Assembly: GCA_031216445.1 (NCBI GenBank)
Contig: CM062217.1
Span: 22,575,001 to 22,639,000, forward strand
Direction: 5' to 3'
DNA length: 64,000 nt
Source: Lateolabrax maculatus
Lineage: Eukaryota; Chordata; Actinopteri; Acropomatiformes; Lateolabracidae
Shown here: piece by piece, positions 1 to 10,245 of the stretch
How the letters are laid out: every line of letters begins with the position of its first letter
Position numbering within the stretch: position 1 is the first letter of the stretch
Notes under the pieces: generated by a model
The model's database searches: none
Told to the model about the DNA's origin: nothing
What the model saw: the letters and a program-made list of their open reading frames with translations, nothing else
Made by a program: the position numbers and the translations under genes

Positions 1-240
1 GTAGGCCCTCTCTCTCTCTTTCTCTCTTTTATTTCATCCTCTGTGGCTTACTCATTATCTCTCTCAGGCAACGGTTCTGTCTCTCTGATCAATCCCTCCT
101 GTCTTTTTCCTTTATCCAGATCTATTCTTTTCCTCTTTCCCTCCTCTCTTTTTCCTCCTCTCTGAATTTCTGACATGGCCATTTGGCCTTAGACATGACT
201 AATCGCTATCACAGCTTATCAGACTGCAGCTTTGGCCCCA
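1..240. repeat. Pyrimidine-rich low-complexity tract
   Basis: The plus strand is dominated by C and T, with short CT and CTTT runs, up to about position 170, followed by ordinary mixed sequence. No gene or recognisable element is seen here. Confidence 0.7.
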
Positions 241-264
241 CTGTTCTGGTCTGGTTTGCCCGCT

Positions 265-274
265 GTGTGTGTTT

Positions 275-341
<67 letters not shown>
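265..341. repeat. (TG)n microsatellite
   Basis: A dinucleotide TG repeat of about 77 bp, slightly interrupted near its start and middle. Apparent reading frames across it are Cys-Val or His-Thr repeats and are not genes. Confidence 0.97.
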
Positions 342-343
<2 letters not shown>

Positions 344-1137
344 TTGGTTGGTGGGAAATAGGCTCAGTCATGGTCGGAATAACAGTGCCAAATCTAAACA
401 TGGGGGTTTAGAGATGAAGGGGTTGGTAGGGGCCGCACCTGGTACCAGCTGTTGCTACCCTTTCTCTCTCTCTATCTCACGCTCTCTTTGGCCTCTGGTT
501 TCGTGGCAGTACAGTGAAGGTAGCGGCTAATAACGCCACTGCAGTTCACGCTCACTGTGGTCTGGAACCTCCTGTATGCGTTGGCTTACACCGCCACACC
601 GGGCTCGGTGATCCTGATGTGGGTGTGTTAGGAATATGACAACATACACAGAATGACAATCCCAAGTTTAAGAAAATCAAACATATGATTTGCTGCTTTA
701 AACAAAGAAATATACTATAGAGGCAATATTGTTAAAAATATCATGTCTGGGCTCTTTGTTATTTTGTATGCAAGCAAAGAAGGAATTGGTTCAATAAACC
801 ACTTAAACAAAATATGAATTTGCTGGCACAGGAGACACATTTCCTGATTTTTACAGAATGAGAACCTATTTTCTCAATCAGCTTCCTATGAGCGTCGGGG
901 TCCTACATGAACACACAAATTTCTGCCAAATTCAGAACAGTTTTGTTAATTTCACATGAGAGATTTCTGCCTGTGCTGTTTTGTCTGTGCTTTTTTCGCT
1001 GGTCTGAAGTGGACATGGCTCAGCTGGGAACAGGATTAAGCAACAGGTCACATATTATGCAAACTGCACTTTTTCCATGTGTTTTCAACATAAATGTGTT
1101 TCCCCAGTGTGTTTCGAGACCCCAACATTCTCAGAAA
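342..1137. other. Stretch without a gene
   Basis: Single-copy-looking sequence. A pair of E-boxes, CACCTG and CAGCTG, lies at 436-451, separated by GTAC and together containing the palindrome CTGGTACCAG. From about 620 the sequence turns AT-rich. I see no exon with acceptable splice sites. Confidence 0.5.
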
Positions 1138-1250
1138 AGGGCGCCCTCTATTCTTCTTCTTTTTTCGTTTTTTTCTGGCGGGTGGCAACCAGCATTAAGG
1201 TGCATTACTGCCACCTACTATATTAGTGTGGACCAGAGTTGTCTATCCCC
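1138..1250 (+). repeat. Interspersed repeat family F, copy 1
   Basis: A block starting with a TTC/T-rich lead and containing ggtgcattactgccacct matches the common fish repeat that ends in a gtggaccagag-type tail. A second, shorter copy with the same ggtgcattactgcc core is at 51325-51410. The family name is not known to me. The match is by eye and from memory of fish genomes. Confidence 0.55.
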
Positions 1251-2930
1251 ACAACAGCAACATAAAAAAAAAAGATGCATACAAACAATTTTACCCACTG
1301 CTCACTAAATTATTTTAATCAGATCAGTTTCTTTTAAATAATGGCAAAGACTCCCTAATACGATGTTAAATACACTTTTAAGACTAATTTCTTCCATTTC
1401 AAGCTTCCTGATTTCCCTCCTTAATGCTTTTCGTTCTCCAAAATAATTGTGGCGGTGAAAAATGACCTGCTCTACTGGTTGCTCTATAGTCTCTTCTCTT
1501 TTCCTCTTGCTCCACCTTGCAGAAAAATGAGTGCAAATAACACAACTTTTGACGTCCAAAAAAACACACAGTTCACCGCGCTGTCCGCCATTGTTGTTTC
1601 CTTGCCAAGCAAAGCACGAAAATTGTTCTGTTGTTTGTTGCAAGAACCAACACAACAGCCTCCATGCCCTCCATCATCTGAGGAAGAGAAGTCTCTGTTT
1701 ATTAACTTTATTTATAATGTGACTGTGATGCAATGTGCCCACAACGACTGGAAAATGAGGCTGTGTGTGTGAGAGGGCCGCTAACCTCAGGATGGCTCCA
1801 TACCGGCTGTCCCCCCGCCCCCACACTGTGAAGCTGTAGGTTCAGCCATGTTGATGTTGTTTTAATGTTTATTCAGCAGGTTATCCTGTTGAACTTGGCG
1901 TTACGTGTCGCGCGGCTAATGTAGCCTGAAGTTTGAATATTGAGGGACAAGAGAAATTGTGTCAAGTTAAGCCTCATGTGAAGCGAACTAAAGAACAAGA
2001 ATGGCAAGGTTGGTTGGATGTTGGTAGCTGTTTTTTCATGGTGGTTTTTCATGGAACTATAAAGTTAGACTGCAGTGCTGGCTGAGCTTTGTTGTTACAC
2101 AAAAGCCGGTTCTGCTCTGAACCTTGCAGGTGTGTGTGTTTGTGTTGTTGCTGTAACATTATGTAAATTTACCTGATAGACATACCATGAAGTTATGAAA
2201 AAGAAATGGTCAAACTGCAAAGAATTAATTTGATGGCAATGTTTTGTACCTTTGACTGGCACCCAGCAGCTAACCTGCTCAGACCATAGAGCTGTGACAT
2301 TAGTGGCCCTGGACCCACACTGTGTGTGTGTGTGTAAAGTCAAGCTGGGGCTAATACTACCATTCTGATCCACAGATACACTTAGAGATACTGCAATACT
2401 AGTATTAGTAACACACACACATACAGGAATACTGTCAACAACCCTCGGTCTCTCCTGATCACATAGTCTTGCATTGTCTTCCAAACAACACAGTGTTTCA
2501 CTTTTAGGCCCAGGGATTACACATCGGTGTACCTCTAACTGTTTCCTGCATACAGGCCAGCACATCACTTTGGTTACCTGCATAAAGGGATGTTGTCTGC
2601 CAGACCGACCCATCAGAGAAGACACCATAAAGGTTCTACATAAACAGCATGGTAGGTGCAATTGCTGAGAATAGTCACAAAGACAAAGAATATGACAATG
2701 TAAAAAAAGTATTTTCATTGCTCAAAATAATGCACATGAAAATAGACCATGAATTATAAATAAGCCATAATACTAAAATAAACATACCAAATTGTTGTAC
2801 TTATATGTCAGTTACTATGGTCGGACCACTTAAATACTAAATATAGTGTGTTGTAACAAGCTAGATTCGAGAATTGCACAACTACAATGGACGGGTCTCT
2901 TCTCTGGTCATCAAAACGCTATGACTTTTG
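1251..2930. other. Stretch without a gene
   Basis: AT-rich to mixed sequence with a short TG run near 2322-2336. The minus strand is stop-free for 624 bp at 2095-2718. Its translation is Cys/His/Thr-rich, runs through the TG run, shows no domain, and is judged a chance reading frame. No splice-bounded exon was recognised. Confidence 0.55.
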
Positions 2931-2978
2931 GGCTGTTTGCTCATGTTGACAGACCACTGTCGATCAAATGTGATCAAA
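2931..2978. repeat. Short interspersed repeat family I, copy 1
   Basis: The motifs ggctgtttgctcat and ccactgtcgatcaaat occur here and again, nearly identical and in the same orientation, at 29674-29714. It abuts the LINE remnant that follows. Only these short cores are shared, so the full extent of the element cannot be set. Confidence 0.5.
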
Positions 2979-2988
2979 CCTTTCTTCA

Positions 2989-3219
2989 ATGGAACCAGCA
3001 CTGAAATATGAACAAGTAGTACTAGTGGCCATAACAATCGCAAAAAAAAGAAACCTCCTAAACTGGAAAGGCCGACATAATCTCTCAACGTCCCAGTGGC
3101 AACTTCTACTATCGGAATACATCTCAGCAGAAAGACAAATAGCATTAAAAAACAATCGAATAGACTCATTTCACAGATACTGGACCCCATTCATCACTAC
3201 ATCTTGCCTACCTGTTTAA
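2989..3219 (+). pseudogene. LINE reverse-transcriptase C-terminal remnant
   Basis: A 76-codon reading frame with AKKRNLLNWKGRHNLS, then SQWQLLLSEYISAER and a final RIDSFHRYWTPF. This arrangement (AKK-x-LLNWK, then a W-containing helix, an E-rich segment and a terminal W-x-PF) is what I know from the extreme C-terminus of fish LINE ORF2 proteins. The endonuclease, the polymerase domain and the catalytic Asp residues are all absent. An in-frame stop lies a few codons upstream, so this is a severely 5'-truncated, dead fragment, as target-primed reverse transcription commonly leaves. A poly-A tail is not evident. The methionine at 2989 is incidental. The family (L1/Tx1-like or another clade) cannot be decided from this segment. 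Confidence that it is LINE-derived is moderate and rests on motif recall. Confidence 0.55.
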
Positions 3220-6200
3220 CATAAAACAGTAAACTTACATACACACATAAAAACATCCACCACCCCCACCACCATATTGAGTATATGTACGAACATGGAT
3301 ATTTAGTAGTATAGAATAATAATTGTGGTTTTAGGAGCTTTCAGATATAGACTTGTGTGAAGTGAAGTGTTCCACACGTCATTTGTGTCAGAAGCTGTAC
3401 TTACACATGGTTTGTTTGTCTGGAGGCTGATGGATCTCAGTGATTTAGTTAAACTGGGAGGAGGTTCATGATATCAGTAGCTGATCTATGGAGCTTATTA
3501 TTTATAACCAATCCCACCTTTTCAGTCCTGTTACTGCCAGCTTTGCACATTTTGCTTCATGTCTTTCCCCCAGCCCATAGCTTGGACCACACCATGAAAC
3601 TAAGTCTTTCTGTCTGTCTCCCATTCTCTCTCCAGTAATCCCATTCCCGCAACAGCTGCAGCTTTTACTGTACATAAACACAACATGATGTAGTCAGCAG
3701 CACAATGTGTGTTTGTGTGTGTGCGTGTGTGACGGTGACCTAATTGCAGGGAGCTTGGGCTGGCCGCTTCCTGTGTTTATTTTCTTGCCATTAGCAGTGC
3801 ACAAAGGGGAAAGGCAGTTCCTACTCTTGGTCATTTGGACGCTCCTGGCCTTTCCATCTGACTGGAGACAAGGTGAGGGGGAAGCAAACATAAACCCCTT
3901 TTTACTGAGATTAGAAAAATATGGCAGTCAGGCTAACAAAATATTAGCCACGCTCCTCCTGTTAATGTACTTATTGCTCTTAGCTGATGCCAAATTACAC
4001 GCGGGAGTGTGCTGGACAGTTGATTACTCCTCAATGAAAATGTCACTTTTTACAGAACAACTTAAAAGGTTAAAATAAAACTATAATAGCAGCCCATATA
4101 AAAGAGTGTAAGGTAAATCTGAAATGGTGTTGATAGTCACTTAAAGGTACTATGAAGCATTTAAGTTACACATCCCACATTACAATATTTTATAGTACAA
4201 CTGCCATAAGAAAAACTTATCACAGAACATTGGCATTATACTAGCATAATACATAATATATATTGTTTTTTTTATTGAATTCTTATCCTTCTTTTTGATC
4301 TCCAAAATGTATCCACTGGGCAGCCTCAGAAATATTCCAGTTTATTTGAACTTGGGTCTTATTTTCATAGTGCTGACCACCTTTTCCATCCCTTATAGCA
4401 ACATTGTACTCACCATAGTCACTGACTGTTTGTCCCCCTTACCCTTAGGTACTGTTACTGTACTATACATGTCGAGGTTTCCGTTATCAAACTGCACACC
4501 TGCAGTTCACATTGATATCAATGGCAGGTTTACCGCTCAAAATCCATGGTCATTTTTGACACAATGGATCCTTGACTTCAGGTGGCGGTAGACAAACAAA
4601 GCTTCTCATTTCTAGCTGGCGATCGTGGGTTTTTGTGACTGGCAGGTTTAATTAGCTGTAGGTAGTAGCCAAGCTTATTAAGCTAATGTTCCATGAGTTA
4701 ATACAAAGGCTGCCAGCTGACTTTTTAATGTTTCCAGCTGATTTGATGACCAGATTCTTGTAAATGTGGTCTTGATGGCTACATAAATGATATTGTGCCG
4801 AAGCTGCATGTCTCAGAAAAAAAGTCTGCAGCAGTGTATAACTAGTTAGCCCTAGTATTGTAAGTATGAGTTTGAACTAAATTAAAGCAAGAGTAGAACA
4901 GACCTGCTAATGTTACCATAAAGCTTTTCGTTATGTAACCTCAAACTCCACAAACTAATTAAGTATATTAATGTTATGCTCCTTGGCCTTGGAAAGAACA
5001 CAGTTATGTAACTAGTAAGCAAGTTAGCTGGACATGCTTACGATTGCAGCTTAGATTAGAACAGAAAAAAACAATGATTAAAAAGATAGTGAACACTTTT
5101 GTGCTTGTGGTTTTGGTTTTCAAAGGCAAGAAAAACCCTTTCAAATCTCTCTTGCAGCCCCATGTATACAGCTTCAGCATTTGGAGAAATCCAAAGCTTG
5201 ACAGGTCTGCTGTGCCTATCGATTTGCTGAGCTATGATTGGACAATCCCTGTTTGGGGGATTGATTTAGCGAATGGCTCATTTCTGGAAACGCTACAACA
5301 AACTCTGACAATCAAGATATGAGCGTTCAGATGATGAGACACGTTGTAAACAAACTTAGTAACCCAAGCTTGATCGATGGATTGATTGATTTTATTTGAT
5401 GATTAAAAAAAAACGCATATGCACTGCACTGCAGTCATTACAAACATTAAAAATCACAGAGGATAAAGACACAATAAAGCCCAAAGGCTTATTTCCATTG
5501 TGGTCCTCTAGTACAACATTTAACACACAAAATAGCAAAACAACGACAAAACACAAGCGAAGACAATACAATCAATGTATAAAATAGCAGGCTATTTTAG
5601 ATTAGTTATGATTGTATCTTTGCTGTCAAAAGACGAACCAGGAAGCAGCTTCAAATTAGGAAAAGAAAGCCTCCTCAAACGCTCCCATGTTAACAGGGCC
5701 TCTGTCTCACAGGAATAAATGAAATTGTACGAGTGGCACCCAGATCACATGTACATGATACACAGGGCTCTCTGTGGACAGGACTAGAATTATCAGACTA
5801 GTGTGCTGAAAAACGCTGCATAGTTTGGGCCCACTCAGGTTGAGGGGGAAAGTCATTGACATGGTTGAATAACAATTGAAGAGCTTTTCCCCTGAAAACA
5901 CAATTTTCTTTCTGGGTTAGTCTGAGCCTGTTAAGTGGCATGAATGAATACTGAAAATGAGGGTTTGTGGAGGGGTTTTACAGGCATCATCATCATTATT
6001 TCACAAAATGATGACATAATTAATTAGGTTATTATGCTGTTTTTGGTTGTGTTTTTTTTTACCAAGCGAATACAAATCAGTCTCCTGTGGATGCAGGCCA
6101 CTTTTTAGCTTATGATTCTAAAATAATAATCAAACATGGCAGATGTTTTTATTGGATAATGTTAGTGTCAACCAGCACAAAGCCCTGGAGGAAAATATAC

Positions 6201-7539
6201 ATCAAGCTCAGGTGTTTTAATTATTTGGCAAGTCTGCGACTGCTGCATATAGATTGACTGTTCCTGAGCAGTGTGCATATCCAGTGAGACTGAAATGTGA
6301 GGTGGACTAAATCAACTACATGGGCTCACCAGGAGCCGGTTGCATCAGCTCTTCAGATATTTTTGCCGCACCACTAAATTTAAACTTGTTGCACCACACA
6401 AGGATTAGCTGGAAGTTTATTATATTTATTGGCCCCCTACAACTAATTTGCCAGTCAACTTAAATATGCAGCAGTCTGTAATATGCAATTGTGTTTTGTT
6501 TTTATTCACGTTACATGTAAATTTATAAAAAAATGTTTGCACAGTTCCAACACATCAGTGCTTGTATAAGTCACCAGTAAAGCATTGTGATGTTAATCTG
6601 GTGGCATGCAAACTTTGAATATCCACATTTAATCACTTTTTTAATTAAATTCATTGTATTTAATGTAAGAAAACGGTATTGGGTTGAGACATAACACAAG
6701 TGAGGATCTTTCCAAATGGAATAGCAGCTAGAAAGTTAATGGCAATTTAATTAGATGAGACCGGCGAGAGGTGGGGTGGTGTTTTAACAATCTCTGTTTT
6801 ATAGACTAGAATTGCTATTTACTCCTATTGGTACAGCATGAGGTAACCAATAAATCACTGCATTTTCCCATTAGACTTACAATTGAAAGTTGGAGAGTTT
6901 ACTAAAAAGGTAAAGGCAATTTTTAGGCATTTAATTTGAAGTCGTCAAACATGGGTTTTAAATAATTACTACACACCCAGTAGAAACTAATCCCAAACTT
7001 GGCTGGTTCAGGTCTTATTGAACATGTTCCAGTCCCACCCTGTAAAATCCTTTAGGCTGTGAAATGTATCTGACTTCAGACAAGTCATGTCACTGTGAGT
7101 GTATGTGTGGATGCATTTTTGCATAGGTGTCTTTGTGGTAACAGTGTGCATTCATTCAAGTTGTGTGTGTATTTGCTTGTGTGTGACTGTGACCTTTGTG
7201 ATTCCTGCGGGGACAAAAGAACTGGCAGCACAGCCTTTTCCTTGAAGCCCTGGAAGCAGAAAGCCAAAGCAACGTCTCCCATTCCTGTTGGTGATGATAA
7301 TTGAGGGAATATAAATATCTCATAATCCTGTATGGATTTCTCTGTTTTGGCTCTTCAGCGGGGCACACTTTGGTCCACAGAATACTTACTCCAGATCAGA
7401 AATGAGTTTCCCTACAGGAAGAGGCATGCTTGAAACAAATCTTCTGATTGGCAGTAAAGTGTGAAGACATAAGGTTCATCATAGCCTGTTCTTTCACTTT
7501 CTTCAGCCTCCAACTGATAACTCTCATCATATCTTTCCA
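3220..7539. other. Long stretch without a gene
   Basis: About 4.3 kb of AT-rich, mostly non-repetitive sequence. A GTGTGT-rich patch lies at 3704-3730. A donor-like site (ACAAG followed by GTGAGG, near 3870) has an acceptor-like site upstream, but the enclosed segment gives no recognisable peptide. I see nothing else that can be supported: no RNA gene, no terminal inverted repeats, no microsatellite longer than about 20 bp. Confidence 0.55.
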
Positions 7540-7900
7540 CTTTCTCTACCTCCTTTATAGATCTTTTTAAACCTTACTCTTCTTCTCTATTGTTCTGCAT
7601 CCCCACTGGCTTTCCCTCCATTTCCTCTCTTTAACCCTTACCTCGACCTCCTCAGTCTTTTTTACCTGGGTATCTTTGTTCACTTCCTAATCCTTCTCTA
7701 ACCCTTTTCTCTGTTTCTTTCTTGCTTTCTGACACACAAACTTTTTCTATCCATCCATCCTTCTACCCACTACAGCTAATGCTCTTAATATATTTTATCA
7801 TTCCTTCTATCCAACCTCTCTATTCCTTTATACTTCCGTGACGCTCTTCTTTTCACCCCCCCTCCATATTCCCTTCCTCCCTCCCTTTCCCTACCATCCG
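7540..7900. repeat. Pyrimidine-rich island
   Basis: About 360 bp in which the plus strand is strongly C+T biased, with TTCC, CTTT and CCTCC patches. It resembles several similar islands later in the window. No gene. Confidence 0.7.
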
Positions 7901-8099
7901 TCACGCTTTGCTTTCCTGTCTTTGTCAGTCTGAACTTCCAGGAATTCATTTGGAGGAAGTGTTGCTTTCCAAACTTGATAACACCTCTGTTTGACTTGAG
8001 ATACTTATATGGAATCCTTAATATATTGCATATACTGTACATGCTGCCTGTTACATAAAAAAAGCAACTATAACCCGCTATTTAACATGTTATATGTAC

Positions 8100-8490
8100 T
8101 GCACTCGGGCAAGAAATAATCTGGCACAAAAACCCCCTAGAACACTGCAACTTGACGATTTTGCAGATTTTGTTACCTTTTGGATAGAGCCAGGCTAAAC
8201 TAATAGCATCATAGTCTGGAGTCTCTGCTGGTTGCCTGGTAAACTCTCAATTAGAACAAGACTCCAGAAAGTCACTGCACCTGGCAAAGAAATAGTCCCG
8301 CACATAACCCAAATGTAAAACCACAATTTATTGTTCTTATACAGTTTTTGTACAAATGAAACAAACAAGATATCATTTGTTTATTATTAAACTATAGTTA
8401 TATATAACTATAGTAGTGAGTTATGCTTATTTTTACCTTTGGACAGAGTCAGACTAGCTTTTTCCCCCTTGTTTCCAGTCTTACCGGCTG
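8100..8490 (-). repeat. Percomorph interspersed repeat family D, copy 1
   Basis: On the minus strand this reads gactggaaacaagggggaaa, then agctagtctgactctgtcc, atatcttgtttgtttcat, gtacaaaaac, gtggttttac, gttatgtgcgggactatttc, and cagtgacttt. This is the order of motifs in a very abundant spiny-rayed fish repeat. The unit is partly duplicated inside this copy: the aagaaata(a/g)tc motif occurs at 8112 and 8289, and acctttggacagagtc-like motifs occur near 8176 and 8436, in the same orientation. Other copies are at 41765, 47585 and 55945. Confidence 0.75.
8391..8414. repeat. Perfect 24-bp AT palindrome
   Basis: The arm ACTATAGTTATA is followed directly by its exact reverse complement, with no spacer. 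It lies inside the family D copy, at a point where the other copies I can compare do not show it. Confidence 0.85.
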
Positions 8491-10119
8491 CTGATTGTAA
8501 AATCTTCTTGTCTAATGCTCAGTAACAAAGTGAATAAGCAAATTTCCCAAAATGTCAACCTTTTAAGTACTGGTATGATGGGTAAAGTAGGCATATTTCA
8601 AACACCCACCTCTAAAGTTTGCATGCAGAATACTATTGTTATTTTTTCTTTTCATTTGCCATACATTCTCAGTTTTCCTACACGTTTTAATATGCACATA
8701 TGACATATTTGGTCGTTTTAACCGGCCACTACATTTCTGACATGGTTTGTTTTCAAAATGTGAAAGAAATTAATTGTGAGGTAAAATTCATTAAGTGTCA
8801 CTTTAAATACACAGACTGTTTCATCAAAGTGTCATTATTTTGCAAGTAAAGGTCTTAAGATGCTTCAGCTAATTAACTTTAATGATGTTCCATAATAGAG
8901 TTTAATAGTCATGCCAGCAATCAATTTGTCAGAGTAGGTATTGTATTATTTTTTCTAATGGCAGAGAGTCTAATTTTGGGAAAAAAAACTGTACACTGAG
9001 TGAAAAGGTGGAGCACGTGCACACACAATGACCATATGTTCATATTCTCATCTTCTCTCTTAGCAGCTAAATCTTTTAGGGCAGTTCGATATTTCCTAAA
9101 TACTGGAATCTGATCTTGCACAATGCACACTGACTTACAGTCATGATAGTAATCATTGCTCTAAAGAGCTTAGCTAAGCTGCTTTTAACACATGATCAGC
9201 GCTACCGCAAACTGAGAGAAGCACTACACACCCACTCCCATTAGTTCATCCAATTCCCGACTCAAAGGCTGTTCTGCCAGTTCCTAACAAGTAATACAAT
9301 CTCATATCATTTATTACACACACATTTGTACACACCCCCTTATGAAGAAAATGGAGTGTGTGCAAATGTGGTGAGAGCATGTTATAGTTTTTTTTACTGT
9401 AATTTAATAAGTCTTCACAAACAAGTGGAGGAGGATCTGCCATACTCTTCAAGGCAACAAACAAGTAAAATCTTCATCACTTAATATGTGAAGAAATAAC
9501 TTGGTGATGGGGATGAATTTGGCTTTACTTATCGTCTGTGTTTTTTTTCCAGGCCAAGTTGCATATCTAAAGAGGATTCAATTTTAAACTCACAACAAGG
9601 GCAGAGTGCCCGGCAGCACAACCCAAATATGAAGATTAATCTGTTTTCCCAGCCTAAACCTTCTGCCAGCCAGATGCAGGTGAAAAGGTCCAGTGGGATG
9701 TTTTCTCCAAACACCTTTACTGAACCAAAACAACAATACCTTTGGGTCATGCAGCACTCTCTCTTAATTAAAAATAGATGTTCCAAATGAAAAATAGATG
9801 TCCCTGAAATGGCATTACAAGTATATATTACAAACATGTCTGGGGCGAAAACAACATAAAACCGTCATAAAGCAGCCTTGGATTCTAAATAAGAGAACGT
9901 ATTGCACATGGGTGCCCAGAAACAATATGAAATATAATTCTTTATAAGGCTGAAAGAGTGAAATTCGGGTAGCATTTCTTCTCTCTGAATATACAATTAT
10001 AGGTTCATGGAAATAGTAATTAGGAAATATGTATTAATATGTATGAGTTTGAATTTTGTTGACTCAGCTACTAATTTCTTTGTAAGTTGCTACGTTAGCT
10101 AATGCTAGTCGCTCCCCAG
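8491..10119. other. Stretch without a gene
   Basis: AT-rich, non-repetitive sequence. A T-run ending in CCAG (9541-9552) looks like a splice acceptor, but the sequence after it meets a stop quickly and has no donor. Nothing else supported. Confidence 0.5.
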
Positions 10120-10245
10120 TTCTTCTCACGTCGCAGCTCCATTTCCATTCATCTTGCCTTGGCCCATTATTCCTCCTCATCCTTACCCATGCCCAGTCCT
10201 TCGGGCCACTGGCAGGCTGACAGTTATGAGGCCTCTGGATCTACC
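10120..10245 (+). other. Possible 126-nt protein-coding exon (unassigned)
   Basis: An acceptor-like CTCCCCAG ends at 10119 and a strong donor GTAAGT starts at 10246. Between them lie exactly 42 open codons with no frame change (phase 0 at both ends). The peptide is Ser-rich, with Pro, and ends in SGHWQADSYEASGST. A second acceptor-like CGCAG ends at 10136 and would give 109 nt. I do not recognise the protein. The pyrimidine tract upstream is short, and 42 open codons can arise by chance, so this is a candidate only. If real, it implies that the window lies within a plus-strand gene. Confidence 0.25.

Noticed and set aside
183..530. Open frame across the (TG)n microsatellite
   Set aside because: The Cys-Val repeat is the translation of TG dinucleotides. 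The same applies to CA/TG frames near 31900, 45130, 55500, 56300, 57570 and 63480.
2095..2718. 207-codon open frame on the minus strand, the longest in the window
   Set aside because: Cys/His/Thr-rich low-complexity translation running through a TG repeat. No domain, splice context or codon pattern suggests coding.
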